A stretch of 8,625 nucleotides of DNA. Source: Arcticibacterium sp051269965. GTDB lineage: Bacteria; Bacteroidota; Bacteroidia; Cytophagales; Spirosomataceae. The DNA is taken from contig JBNMFK010000161.1 in the NCBI GenBank assembly GCA_051269965.1, forward strand, positions 1-8,625. Direction: 5' to 3'. The notes beneath the pieces are model-generated. The model was given only the letters and a program-made list of their open reading frames with translations. It was not told the origin of the DNA and did not search any database. Positions 1-6,995 of this stretch are shown in pieces. Position numbers and translations under genes: made by a program. Every line of letters begins with the position of its first letter. Position 1 is the stretch's first letter.

Positions 1-417
1 AAGGTAGACTTTAGAGATGTGCCCATGTGTATTGAAGGGGATGATGAAAGCTCTTATAAGGTTTTGAATATGATGGCTCATTTGATTAGCGAGAACGTTC
101 AAGTCGTAAGTTCGCATCAAAGAAGTGTTTTGCATGTCGCCGCTGTTTTTGCCTGCAATTTTACGAATCATTTATGGGCCCTTAGTAAAGAAATAGCAGA
201 AGAGGAAGATTTAGATTTTGAAATATTGAAACCTCTTATTCAGGAGACTTTTGTAAAAGGTATGAAAGCGAGCCATCCTTCTCAGGTACAAACAGGTCCT
301 GCTATACGAGATGATAATGAAACTATTTCTAAGCATTTGGCACTTATTAGAGACGATCAAGATTTAATAGAAGTATATAATTCGGTAACAAAAAGTATTC
401 AAAATTGGCATCAATGA
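1..417 (+). CDS. DUF2520 / Rossmann-like protein, C-terminal part (5' truncated)
   Basis: The frame is open from base 1, so this is the last 138 residues of a gene that begins left of the window; the ATG at 25 is internal. The sequence matches the helical C-terminal DUF2520 domain of Bacteroidota Rossmann-like proteins. It shows the run LHVAAVFACNFTNH at about residues 45-58 and, further on, QTGPAIRDD followed by ISKHLALI. Family knowledge: these proteins have an N-terminal NAD(P)-binding Rossmann domain, here missing, fused to a dimerising helical domain like that of ketol-acid or pyrroline-carboxylate reductases. Their substrate is not established. The stop TGA overlaps the ATG of the next gene (ATGA at 414-417), indicating translational coupling. 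Family assignment is confident from the motif; the function is not known. Confidence 0.85.
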   Translation, partial: KVDFRDVPMCIEGDDESSYKVLNMMAHLISENVQVVSSHQRSVLHVAAVFACNFTNHLWALSKEIAEEEDLDFEILKPLIQETFVKGMKASHPSQVQTGPAIRDDNETISKHLALIRDDQDLIEVYNSVTKSIQNWHQ

Positions 418-1385
418 AGTATTTGAGTTTATTATTTGTGTTCTTAATGGCATGTAATTCTGGACAAAAGAAAGGAAGGAAAGAAACCCCTAGAGTTTTT
501 AACCCTCGAGCAGAAATTCCAGCCACTATTACTAATATAGGATTGAAAGAACCTAGTAGTATTTTAGTAAAGAAGAGGGATGGAGCAGCTCCAAACGGTA
601 TGGTATTTATTCCAGGAGGAAATGTGAGAATAGGTTCCGAAGAAGGCTTCGACCATGAAAGACCTATGTTTTGGGCTAGCGTAAGTCCATTTTATATGGA
701 TAAATCTCCCGTGACAGTAGGAGAGTTTAGAACCTTTTTAGAGGCTACGGATTATGAAAGTGAAGCTGATAAATTTGGAAATGCAGGCGTTATTCATCAA
801 ACGACAGATAAAAAATGGATTCTTAAAGAGGGGGCAAACTGGGAGTATCCTATGGGCAGGGATTTGCCCAAATCGCCTGATGATCATCCGGTGACACAGG
901 TCTCTTGGAATGATGCTAGTGCTTATGCAGCTTGGGCTGGTAAGCGTTTACCTCATGAGATAGAGTGGGAACATGCTGCTAGAAACGGCGTGAATAGCAG
1001 AGATATTTATGCTTGGGGGAATGAAATCAGTATTAACGGGAAATATTTGGCGAATGTATGGCAAGGTACTTTTCCGGATTATAATGATAACATAGATAAG
1101 TATACAGAGACATCTCCGGTAGGTAATTTTGGCCAAAGCCCTTTGGGATTAACAGATCTCTCGGGTAATGTGTGGGAGTGGTGTTCTAATTACCACTTTG
1201 ATTATAGATCCTTGATAATGAATGATGTACCTTCTGAGTTTAAAGGTGAAAAAGCGGAACGAGGAGGCTCTTTTTTATGTGAGCCTAGCTGGTGTCATGG
1301 ATATAGAGTATCTGGAAGATCTTCTTCTACCCCAGAAACAGGTCTTTTTCATTTAGGATTTAGGTGTGTAAAAGATATACGCTAG
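414..1385 (+). CDS. FGE/SUMF1-family lipoprotein (formylglycine-generating enzyme-like)
   Basis: 323 residues from the ATG at 414; a TTG at 405 is also in frame, but the ATG gives a proper signal peptide. Residues 1-14 are a short lipoprotein signal ending in the lipobox LMAC, with Cys14 as the lipidation site, so the protein should be exported and membrane-anchored. Residues about 60-320 form one FGE-sulfatase domain: MVFIPGG (63-69), HPVTQVSWNDA (158-168), AWAGKRLP (173-180), GNVWEW (251-256), and a closing LGFRC (314-318). GGSFLCEPSWC (284-294) places Cys289 and Cys294 where human FGE has its catalytic Cys336 and Cys341. Gliding proteins GldJ and GldK share the fold but, as I recall them, not this Cys pair. 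True FGEs convert a sulfatase Cys to formylglycine. No sulfatase lies in this window, so the substrate is inferred. Translationally coupled to the upstream DUF2520 gene. Confidence 0.88.
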   Translation: MKYLSLLFVFLMACNSGQKKGRKETPRVFNPRAEIPATITNIGLKEPSSILVKKRDGAAPNGMVFIPGGNVRIGSEEGFDHERPMFWASVSPFYMDKSPVTVGEFRTFLEATDYESEADKFGNAGVIHQTTDKKWILKEGANWEYPMGRDLPKSPDDHPVTQVSWNDASAYAAWAGKRLPHEIEWEHAARNGVNSRDIYAWGNEISINGKYLANVWQGTFPDYNDNIDKYTETSPVGNFGQSPLGLTDLSGNVWEWCSNYHFDYRSLIMNDVPSEFKGEKAERGGSFLCEPSWCHGYRVSGRSSSTPETGLFHLGFRCVKDIR

Positions 1386-1435
1386 GACCTAACATAAGAT
1401 GGATTAGTCTAGTGGCAAATTGGAGAAATAAAAAA

Positions 1436-1833
1436 ATGCTAAATGCCCTATCTGGAAGTTATCGTTGCGTTTGCCAGTCTTTTAATCGAGTGACTATGAC
1501 TAAGTCTATGGACATTAGGTAAAACCGAATACTAGAATTTCGGATATCGATTTTATTACTGTAAAGAAAATTAATAATGGTTCTAACAGAAATGGTGCTG
1601 CTACCTATCAACTTCGAACAAATAGCCAATGGGTTCTTACAGCAAAGTTTACGTTGTTATTCTTGTTTGCCCATACAAGACTATCAAGCTCTCCATATAT
1701 ACCATGTGCTTTTTTAGAGATTGAAGCGGGTACATCACAATCTCGTTTTACCTCCCTAGAAGTAACTAACGAAACCATCGTTTGTGGTAGCTCTGGAAAT
1801 GTTGGTGGACAAAATGAATTCAATATAAATTAG
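1436..1833 (+). pseudogene. possible decayed reading frame, unassigned
   Basis: An ATG at 1436, preceded by GGAG, opens 28 codons ending at a TAA at 1520. A second frame, just after a TAG at 1516-1518, then stays open for 104 codons (1519-1830) to a TAG at 1831. It has no ATG of its own. Its translation has a normal soluble composition (for example ITVKKINNGSNRNG and SLEVTNETIVCGSSGNVGG). The simplest reading is one gene broken by a frameshift near 1518, but I recognise no family. The opposite strand is also open over 1608-1823, so chance openness cannot be excluded. Confidence 0.25.
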
Positions 1834-1972
1834 ATGGCTAGCTAGAGGTTTGATTCTGGTCCAGAAAAATAATCATGAATGTTCTTACTGTTTAAAACGA
1901 TTCTCAGTTTGTTAGAATTAATGCCGTCTCAATCACTTAAACAAAAATCGAATTTAGTATTTTCTGCCTAAG

Positions 1973-1993
1973 AACTAACTTTATAAGTTAGTT
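1973..1993. terminator. perfect 9-bp hairpin, possible terminator
   Basis: AACTAACTT (1973-1981), a TAT loop, then AAGTTAGTT (1985-1993) form a perfect inverted repeat. It lies between the two decayed frames and two bases after the stop of a 30-codon ORF (1879-1971). The stem is AT-rich and the downstream bases TTTCAG are only a weak U-tract, so termination is a guess. A protein-binding palindrome is the alternative. Confidence 0.4.
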
Positions 1994-2041
1994 TCAGCTC
2001 AACAAATTAATGTTTAACGTAATTCATCGTATTATGAGCTT

Positions 2042-2646
2042 ATGAACATGGGAAGTTTAGAATCACAAACCATTCTAAAAAAATTAGGTAGTATAGATGT
2101 ACTTGGGCGACTGGAGCAGAGAAAAAAACGGGGCACATACTTATTATGAGGTAAAGACCAAGTCCTACTTTTATGCTACATGGGCGAATTGAGTACTAAT
2201 TTTTCAAGTATTCTATCTAGAGATTTTGCAGAAGGTATAGTTATCCTAAAGATAGCAGATAATGAGAGAGACACGGAAGCCATGAAATCGGTCATAATTT
2301 ATGTTCAATGCCCTTGACTCAGTGCGAAATTAGATGCATTTTCGACCGTCTTTTAAATAAAAATGAAGTGTTGAGATTTGGGATTCATCTTTATTAGATT
2401 CTTGGCAGTTTAAATACGATGTACGAAAGGGCTATAGAATTAGGTCAAAACAAAGATTAAAGCATTATTTTTAACCAGCTTATTGAAAATAAAGGTGATA
2501 AAGTGATATGGACGAATAGCTGTTTAGAATTAACTAATATTATCACTGGTGAGCAGTTTAAAAGCAAAATACAAGAATGTCTTATTTTCCCATTGGTGAA
2601 ACGCGTGGTATCTTTACCTTTGACTCAAGAGGTGCCAAAACTATAG
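2042..2646 (+). pseudogene. decayed protein-coding gene, family not recognised
   Basis: From the ATG at 2042 a frame with sensible protein composition (SLESQTILKKLGSIDVLGRL) runs to a TGA at 2147. It continues past it as GKDQVLLLCYMGELSTNFS to another TGA at 2315. Coding character then switches frame near 2310 (LTQCEIRCIFDRLL) and passes stops TAG 2395 and TAA 2458. It ends with a long coherent stretch (KVIWTNSCLELTNIITGEQF and KSKIQECLIFPLVKRVV) at a TAG at 2644. The total of about 200 codons with one frameshift and four internal stops of three kinds (TGA, TAG, TAA) points to an eroded gene, not recoding. I do not recognise the family. The adjacent ParA-like gene begins about 110 bases later on the same strand, so it may once have been its operon partner. 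Confidence 0.5.
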
Positions 2647-2730
2647 TATTCTATGTTTAGGAATTCTAGACTACGAGAATCTAGATTACCTAGAGGCATT
2701 AGAATATATAGTGGAGATAAAATAGGGTCC

Positions 2731-2738
2731 TAATTTTG
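2731..2738 (+). promoter_or_regulatory. Bacteroidota -7 box for the ParA-like gene
   Basis: TAATTTTG matches the TAnnTTTG -7 element of Bacteroidota housekeeping promoters and ends 15 bases before the ATG at 2754, implying a very short leader. No clear TTTG -33 element is seen about 20 bases upstream, so confidence is limited. Confidence 0.4.
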
Positions 2739-2753
2739 AACTGTGCTTTCTGA

Positions 2754-3542
2754 ATGGTACCAAAAGTAATAGCAATTTCTAATCAAAAGGGTGGAGTAGG
2801 GAAAACTACTACAAGTGTAAACTTGTCTGTTGGCCTTGCCATGCGAGGCTATAAGGTACTCCTCATAGATACAGATTATCAAGCTTCTTGTACAGTCGCA
2901 TTGGGAATAAATTTAGAGTACGACAATAAAAGTATTTATGCGGTTCTGGTAGGTTTGGCTCCTATCCAAGATTGTATTATTCCAACCAAAAGGAAAAATC
3001 TAGATCTTATTCCGTCTACGAAACATCTGGTCGGGGCGGAAATCGAGTTAATTACGGTCACAGAAAGAGAGTTTGTTCTAACAGAGAAACTAGAGGTAAT
3101 AAAGCCGCTCTATGATTTTATTTTTATAGACTGTCCACCATCGCTGGGCATAGTGCCCATCAATAGTTTAATGGCTGCAGACTCGGTCATTATTCCACTC
3201 CAATGCGAATTTTTTGGTTTGGAAGGTATGCACATGCTACTGGATACCATTAAGATTTTGCAAGGAAGATTGAAACCTGAATTATACGTAGAGGGCATTT
3301 TAATGACGATGTTTGACCATGAGTCGGAATTCTCTCGCACAATCATGTCGCTCATGCGAACAGAATTCCCAGACGAAGTTTTTGACACGTTTATTCCTCG
3401 TGACCCAGACTTTATAGATTCCACGGCTAGCCAGATTCCCGTTATTGCTACCGGAAAAATGGATTCTATTGGTTTAAAGGCCTACGATAGGTTAATATTA
3501 GAGTTTTTAGAGAAGTATAATCTTAGAAAAAGAAAGAAATAG
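2754..3542 (+). CDS. divergent orphan ParA-family ATPase
   Basis: 262 residues. The deviant Walker A QKGGVGKTT (11-19) has both the signature Lys12 and Lys17. Walker A' is DTDYQAS (39-45), keeping Asp39 and Asp41 but with Tyr and Ser where ParA normally has Pro and Asn. Walker B is FIFIDCPPS (122-130). The family region PLQCEFFGLEG (148-158) is present, so ATP binding and dimerisation should work. It aligns end to end with the ParA at 5921-6757 and looks like a diverged paralogue. The RTN motif of that protein is here ESE (190-192), and PRNVKLAEAPS is here PRDPDFIDSTA (215-225). Thus both basic residues equivalent to Soj Arg189 and Arg218 are acidic (Glu190, Asp219). The C-terminus ends in a basic tail, LRKRKK. 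There is no SD and no adjacent ParB of its own. It converges on dnaB. Role unknown: possibly a partner or regulator of ParA, or a cargo-positioning ATPase. Confidence 0.9.
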   Translation: MVPKVIAISNQKGGVGKTTTSVNLSVGLAMRGYKVLLIDTDYQASCTVALGINLEYDNKSIYAVLVGLAPIQDCIIPTKRKNLDLIPSTKHLVGAEIELITVTEREFVLTEKLEVIKPLYDFIFIDCPPSLGIVPINSLMAADSVIIPLQCEFFGLEGMHMLLDTIKILQGRLKPELYVEGILMTMFDHESEFSRTIMSLMRTEFPDEVFDTFIPRDPDFIDSTASQIPVIATGKMDSIGLKAYDRLILEFLEKYNLRKRKK

Positions 3543-3543
3543 T

Positions 3544-5016
3544 CTATCCTTTTAGGTTATTAGCCTTGCTTCCTACTACGGAAAAACCTGCCCTTTCCTC
3601 ATATTCATCTGCGGAAACAGTGAAGCCGTCAAATTCTGAGAATCGTGTGTATTTTCCGATAAACTTTAGTTTGACATCGTCAATGCTCCCACTTCGATTT
3701 TTGGCAATAATCATTTCTGCCATACCACTTGTACTAGTCCCATCTTCTAGCGTATCTATGTCATAATACTCTGGACGGTAAAGAAACATCACCACATCTG
3801 CATCCTGCTCAATGGAGCCAGATTCTCTTAAATCTGAAAGCTGAGGTCTTTTGTCGCCACCTCTAGTTTCTACAGATCTACTAAGCTGAGAAAGGGCTAT
3901 CACAGGTATATTTAATTCTTTGGCTAATGTTTTGAGCGAACGCGAAATAGCTGCAATTTCTTGTTCACGGTTCATACCTTGCTTCTGATTTCCGGCGGTC
4001 ATAAGTTGCAGGTAATCTACTATCACCATTTTAATATTATGAAAGGCTTTTAGTCTTCTGGCCTTGGTCCTCAGCTCTAGAATAGAAAGAGCGGGGGTGT
4101 CATCTACATAAATAGGAGCGGTAGAGAGGTTGTTTAATCTGGAGTGTAGAGCATGCCAGTCCTCTTCATTTAAATCGCCTTTCCTGAGCTTATGACTATC
4201 TATTTCAGCTTCAGCAGAGATTAGTCTTATCATCACCTGTTGGGAAGACATCTCTAAAGAAAATAGAGCTACAGGTAAATGAAAATCAATAGCTGCGTTT
4301 CTTAAGGCAGAAACTACAAAAGCTGTTTTTCCCATTCCAGGCCTGGCTGCAATAATGATGAGTTCGGTGTTGTGAAAACCTCCTGTCAGTAAGTCTAAAG
4401 ATGGAAAACCTGAAGGCACATTGGTATGGTCGGAGTTTTCGTCGGTTTTATTTTTTATTTCCTGAATAGTCTTTTCTACTACAGTTCTTAGTTCTGGAAT
4501 ATTTTTATTAAGATTCCCTTCTTGAATATCTCTCAGGCTCTGCTCAGTACTATCCATAAGGCCATAAACATCCGTTGTGTCTTCATAAGCCTTGTTTTTT
4601 ACATTATCTAGCGTATCTACTATTTTCCTCCTTATGGCATATTGAACTATAATACGAGCATCATGTTCAATGTGTGCTACTGTGGAGTTACCCATGATAT
4701 TAGCACAATATGAAGCCCCACCCACAAATTCTAACTCACCGTTTTGGCGTAATTGGTTAGTAAGCGTGAGGAGGTCTACAGGTTCTGTTTTACCAAAAAG
4801 ATGAAGGATAGCCTGATAAATAGCGATGTGCCTTTCGTCTTGAAAACTATCTGGCTTAAGGATGTCAATAACATGAGTTAGGGCATCCCTTTCTTTTATA
4901 ATACCACCTAAGACGTTCGCTTCCAGAGCCTTGACATGAGAAGATTGCTGAAAAAGAGCCTGCTTTCTCTCAGGTTCTCTGTCTGGAAATCGTCTTCTAT
5001 TTTGAGTTTTTGCCAT
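3544..5016 (-). CDS. dnaB: replicative DNA helicase DnaB
   Basis: 490 residues, normal for a bacterial DnaB. The N-terminal helical primase-interaction domain spans about residues 25-130 (ALEANVLGGII, then PVDLLTLTNQL). A linker leads to the RecA-like motor from about 200: SGFPSLDLLTGGF (202-214), Walker A ARPGMGKT (224-231), LFSLEMS (251-257), Walker B VIVDYLQLM (331-339), SQLSR (376-380), LSDLRESGSIEQDADVV (393-409), and the arginine-finger region YRPEYY (413-418). The hexamer unwinds DNA at the replication fork. The start ATG at 5016 has a weak AAGG nearby. It follows parB by 48 bases on the same strand with no hairpin between, so it is probably co-transcribed with parA-parB. Its stop lies one base from that of the convergent ParA-like gene. 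No intein or truncation is seen. Confidence 0.96.
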   Translation of the reverse strand: MAKTQNRRRFPDREPERKQALFQQSSHVKALEANVLGGIIKERDALTHVIDILKPDSFQDERHIAIYQAILHLFGKTEPVDLLTLTNQLRQNGELEFVGGASYCANIMGNSTVAHIEHDARIIVQYAIRRKIVDTLDNVKNKAYEDTTDVYGLMDSTEQSLRDIQEGNLNKNIPELRTVVEKTIQEIKNKTDENSDHTNVPSGFPSLDLLTGGFHNTELIIIAARPGMGKTAFVVSALRNAAIDFHLPVALFSLEMSSQQVMIRLISAEAEIDSHKLRKGDLNEEDWHALHSRLNNLSTAPIYVDDTPALSILELRTKARRLKAFHNIKMVIVDYLQLMTAGNQKQGMNREQEIAAISRSLKTLAKELNIPVIALSQLSRSVETRGGDKRPQLSDLRESGSIEQDADVVMFLYRPEYYDIDTLEDGTSTSGMAEMIIAKNRSGSIDDVKLKFIGKYTRFSEFDGFTVSADEYEERAGFSVVGSKANNLKG

Positions 5017-5064
5017 TGATTTTACCTTGGCAAGTCATCTTCAAAATGGTCGCCTGAAATGAGT

Positions 5065-5931
5065 TTACTGGTCTAAACCCAATGTTTTTATAATCGCTGC
5101 TAATTCTGCTTCATTGCGAAAGGGCAATGAGATTACGCCTTTGTGCATTGTACTTACATTGATTTTAAGAGGAACCAATGTTTTGCCTTTTAATGAAATT
5201 TCTTCAATTCGTATGTCTTCCTTATAGCCTTCTAAAGGAGAAAGGGACTTACCAAAACCTGTTTCTGCCTTCACCATTTCTTCTACTTTACGAGCAGAAA
5301 GGCTTTGTTCTACTATTTTATCAAAAAGACTTAATTGTAATTCTTCATCTTCTACGGTAATCAAAGGCCTAGCTTGGCCCATTGTTAATTTACCAAGCAC
5401 TATAGCAGATTGAATAAGTGCCGGCAATTGAAGTAACCTTAGATAATTATTTACCGTAGTTCTATTCTTGCCCACACGGCCACCAAGTTCTTCCTGCTTT
5501 AAGTCACACTCTTTCAGCATTCGCTCAAAGGAAAGAGCTACCTCTATAGCATTGAGGTTTTTACGCTGAATATTCTCAATAAGAGACATTTCTAATGAAC
5601 GCTGATCGTCCACATTCCGAATGTAAGCGGGTACTTTTCCTAGGCCTACTAATTTAGCAGCCCTCAGCCTTCTTTCTCCAGAAATTAATTCATACGTACC
5701 ATCAGTTAATTCTCTTACCGTAAGCGGTTGAATTATTCCATGGACCTCGATGGCATCTGCCAATTCTTTAAGGGCGGTAGAATCAAAATCTGTTCGTGGC
5801 TGGTGTGGATTAGCCTTTATGGCCGCAACTGAAACCTCTTTGACACCTCTGAATGACGTAAGCTTATGGCTGACCATGAGGTTACTATCACTAAGCAATG
5901 AATTAAGGCCTTTTCCCATATCAAGCGGCAT
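5065..5931 (-). CDS. parB: chromosome partition protein ParB (Spo0J/Noc-type)
   Basis: 288 residues. The start at 5931 overlaps the parA stop by 11 bases. A second in-frame ATG at 5919 begins MGKGLNSLL, the usual ParB opening, and may be the true start. The N-terminal CTPase domain has NPHQPR (41-46), the C-motif ISGERR (83-88) and the second motif ENIQR (119-123). A helix-turn-helix for parS recognition lies at about 147-167 (LGGRVGKNRTTVNNYLRLL), followed by GKLTMGQARPLI (180-191). The C-terminal dimerisation segment is at about 255-288. All CTP-clamp motifs are present. Family knowledge: ParB loads on parS, slides as a CTP-gated clamp and stimulates ParA. No consensus parS (TGTTTCACGTGAAACA-like) is found in the window. 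Confidence 0.95.
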   Translation of the reverse strand: MPLDMGKGLNSLLSDSNLMVSHKLTSFRGVKEVSVAAIKANPHQPRTDFDSTALKELADAIEVHGIIQPLTVRELTDGTYELISGERRLRAAKLVGLGKVPAYIRNVDDQRSLEMSLIENIQRKNLNAIEVALSFERMLKECDLKQEELGGRVGKNRTTVNNYLRLLQLPALIQSAIVLGKLTMGQARPLITVEDEELQLSLFDKIVEQSLSARKVEEMVKAETGFGKSLSPLEGYKEDIRIEEISLKGKTLVPLKINVSTMHKGVISLPFRNEAELAAIIKTLGLDQ

Positions 5932-6757
5932 TCTCTAGTTCTTTCTTAAACTCTGGTAAATTATTTCTTTTCAAGAGCTCCTTTGCTAAGTCTATATAAC
6001 TTATTGCTCCTTTATTTTCTAAGAACTTGATGTCAAACTCCTCGCCTTTATCTCCAGTAAACATGAGAAGAGCGGGCAAACCATAACTTGGAGCTTCTGC
6101 AAGTTTCACGTTTCTTGGTACTATTGTTTCAAAACAAAGCGTTTTAAAATAGGTTCTAACATCGTCTACTACCATCTTAGAAAGATTAGTACGTCGGTCA
6201 AACATAGTTAGTACGTATCCTTCAGATTCTAATTCTGGATTAAGACGTTTTTTAATAATATCTATCGTGTCTTTCAACTTGGCAATACCTTCCAAAGCAA
6301 AGTACTCACATTGTACAGGTATCAAAACAGAGTCTGATGCAACAATAGAGTTAATAACCATCAGACCTAAAGATGGTGAGCAATCAATAAAAATGAAATC
6401 ATATTCGTCTTTCAAGGGATGGAGTAAGTCTTTTAAAATATACTCTCTAGCTACTTGATTGACGATTTCAAGCTCAAAACCTGCCAAATCAATATGAGAA
6501 GGAATGATGTCTAAATTGGGGATTTGTGTAGAAACAATACAATTTTTTATATCCGAATCACCTATAAGAGCGGAGTACATGTTGTCCTTTCGATCTTTAC
6601 TATCTACACCTAGTCCAGAACCCGCATTAGCTTGAGGATCAGTATCTACTATGAGTATTTTGTAGTCTAAAACTGCTAGCGAAGCAGAAAGATTAATAGC
6701 TGTGGTCGTCTTACCTACACCACCTTTTTGATTAACAATAGAAACAATTTTTCCCAT
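5921..6757 (-). CDS. parA: chromosome partition ATPase ParA (Soj-type)
   Basis: 278 residues from the ATG at 6757 (MGKIVSIVNQKGG). An upstream ATG at 6781 would add eight residues before the conserved start and overlap the -7 box, so it is rejected. Deviant Walker A KGGVGKTT is at 11-18, Walker A' VDTDPQAN at 37-44 and Walker B FIFIDC at 121-126. The DNA-binding segments are typical: DRRTNLS (187-193, with Arg189) and PRNVKLAEAPSYG (214-226, with Lys218). The C-terminal part GAISYIDLAKELL (250-262) is standard. Between LPALL and GAISY it has about 12 residues more than Bacillus Soj (about 233-245, TGDKGEEF region). Genes parA and parB overlap by up to 11 bases and are followed by dnaB. It should form nucleoid-bound ATP dimers that segregate ParB-parS complexes. 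Confidence 0.95.
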   Translation of the reverse strand: MGKIVSIVNQKGGVGKTTTAINLSASLAVLDYKILIVDTDPQANAGSGLGVDSKDRKDNMYSALIGDSDIKNCIVSTQIPNLDIIPSHIDLAGFELEIVNQVAREYILKDLLHPLKDEYDFIFIDCSPSLGLMVINSIVASDSVLIPVQCEYFALEGIAKLKDTIDIIKKRLNPELESEGYVLTMFDRRTNLSKMVVDDVRTYFKTLCFETIVPRNVKLAEAPSYGLPALLMFTGDKGEEFDIKFLENKGAISYIDLAKELLKRNNLPEFKKELENAA

Positions 6758-6778
6758 AATAATTGGATGTTGAAGAAT

Positions 6779-6786
6779 CAAATATA
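6779..6786 (-). promoter_or_regulatory. -7 box for the parA-parB-dnaB operon
   Basis: Read on the minus strand this is TATATTTG, a perfect TAnnTTTG element, 21 bases upstream of the parA ATG at 6757. No convincing TTTG -33 element is seen at the usual spacing. The short leader and lack of an SD fit Bacteroidota genes. Confidence 0.45.
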
Positions 6787-6844
6787 ACCGAATTTATAGT
6801 TACCATCTCGGGCAGTTTTGTTATTGTCGAAAAGTTTTTGAAAA

Positions 6845-6853
6845 TGTGGATAA
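6845..6853 (-). promoter_or_regulatory. perfect DnaA box upstream of parA
   Basis: The minus strand reads TTATCCACA, an exact match to the DnaA-box consensus TTATNCACA, about 60 bases upstream of the -7 box. It is the only exact box in the window. A single box suggests DnaA control of the partition operon, or the edge of an origin region, and is not an origin by itself. Confidence 0.5.
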
Positions 6854-6881
6854 GATTAGGGTTGGAATTCCTCTGCCTGAC

Positions 6882-6895
6882 GTTCATACCTGAAC
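6882..6895. promoter_or_regulatory. short inverted repeat GTTCA-N4-TGAAC, possible operator
   Basis: GTTCA TACC TGAAC is a perfect 5-bp-arm dyad about 100 bases upstream of the parA -7 box. Size and position suit a repressor site, perhaps for autoregulation or SOS-like control, but arms of this length arise by chance and no second copy was found. Confidence 0.2.
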
Positions 6896-6952
6896 AAACA
6901 GGAATTATATAACTGAAGGTGTAGCTTTCGGCCTGAGATACGAAAATACTCA

Positions 6953-6969
6953 CTCCCAAAGGTTGGGAG
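6953..6969 (-). terminator. 7-bp hairpin downstream of the hydrolase pseudogene
   Basis: CTCCCAA, a 3-base loop and TTGGGAG pair perfectly. On the minus strand this lies 27 bases after the stop of the decayed hydrolase gene (6996) and is followed by TGAGTATTTTCG. The position suits the old gene's terminator, though the U-tract is weak. Confidence 0.35.
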
Positions 6970-6995
6970 GGACTAACATTTTGCATGCCTAACCA

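Noticed and set aside
1608..1823. 71-codon minus-strand ORF
   Set aside because: It is antisense to a longer open stretch on the plus strand and has no recognisable motif.
2042..2646. Stop-codon reassignment as the explanation for internal stops
   Set aside because: TGA, TAG and TAA all occur inside the frame together with a frameshift, while the neighbouring genes parA, parB and dnaB show no in-frame stops.
6103..6113. GTTTCACGT, resembling half of a parS site
   Set aside because: It lies inside parA where the codons encode the conserved NVKL segment, and the second half of the palindrome is absent.
6732..6986. 84-codon minus-strand ORF overlapping the parA start
   Set aside because: It runs out of frame into parA, spans the promoter, DnaA box and hairpin, and has no recognisable domain.
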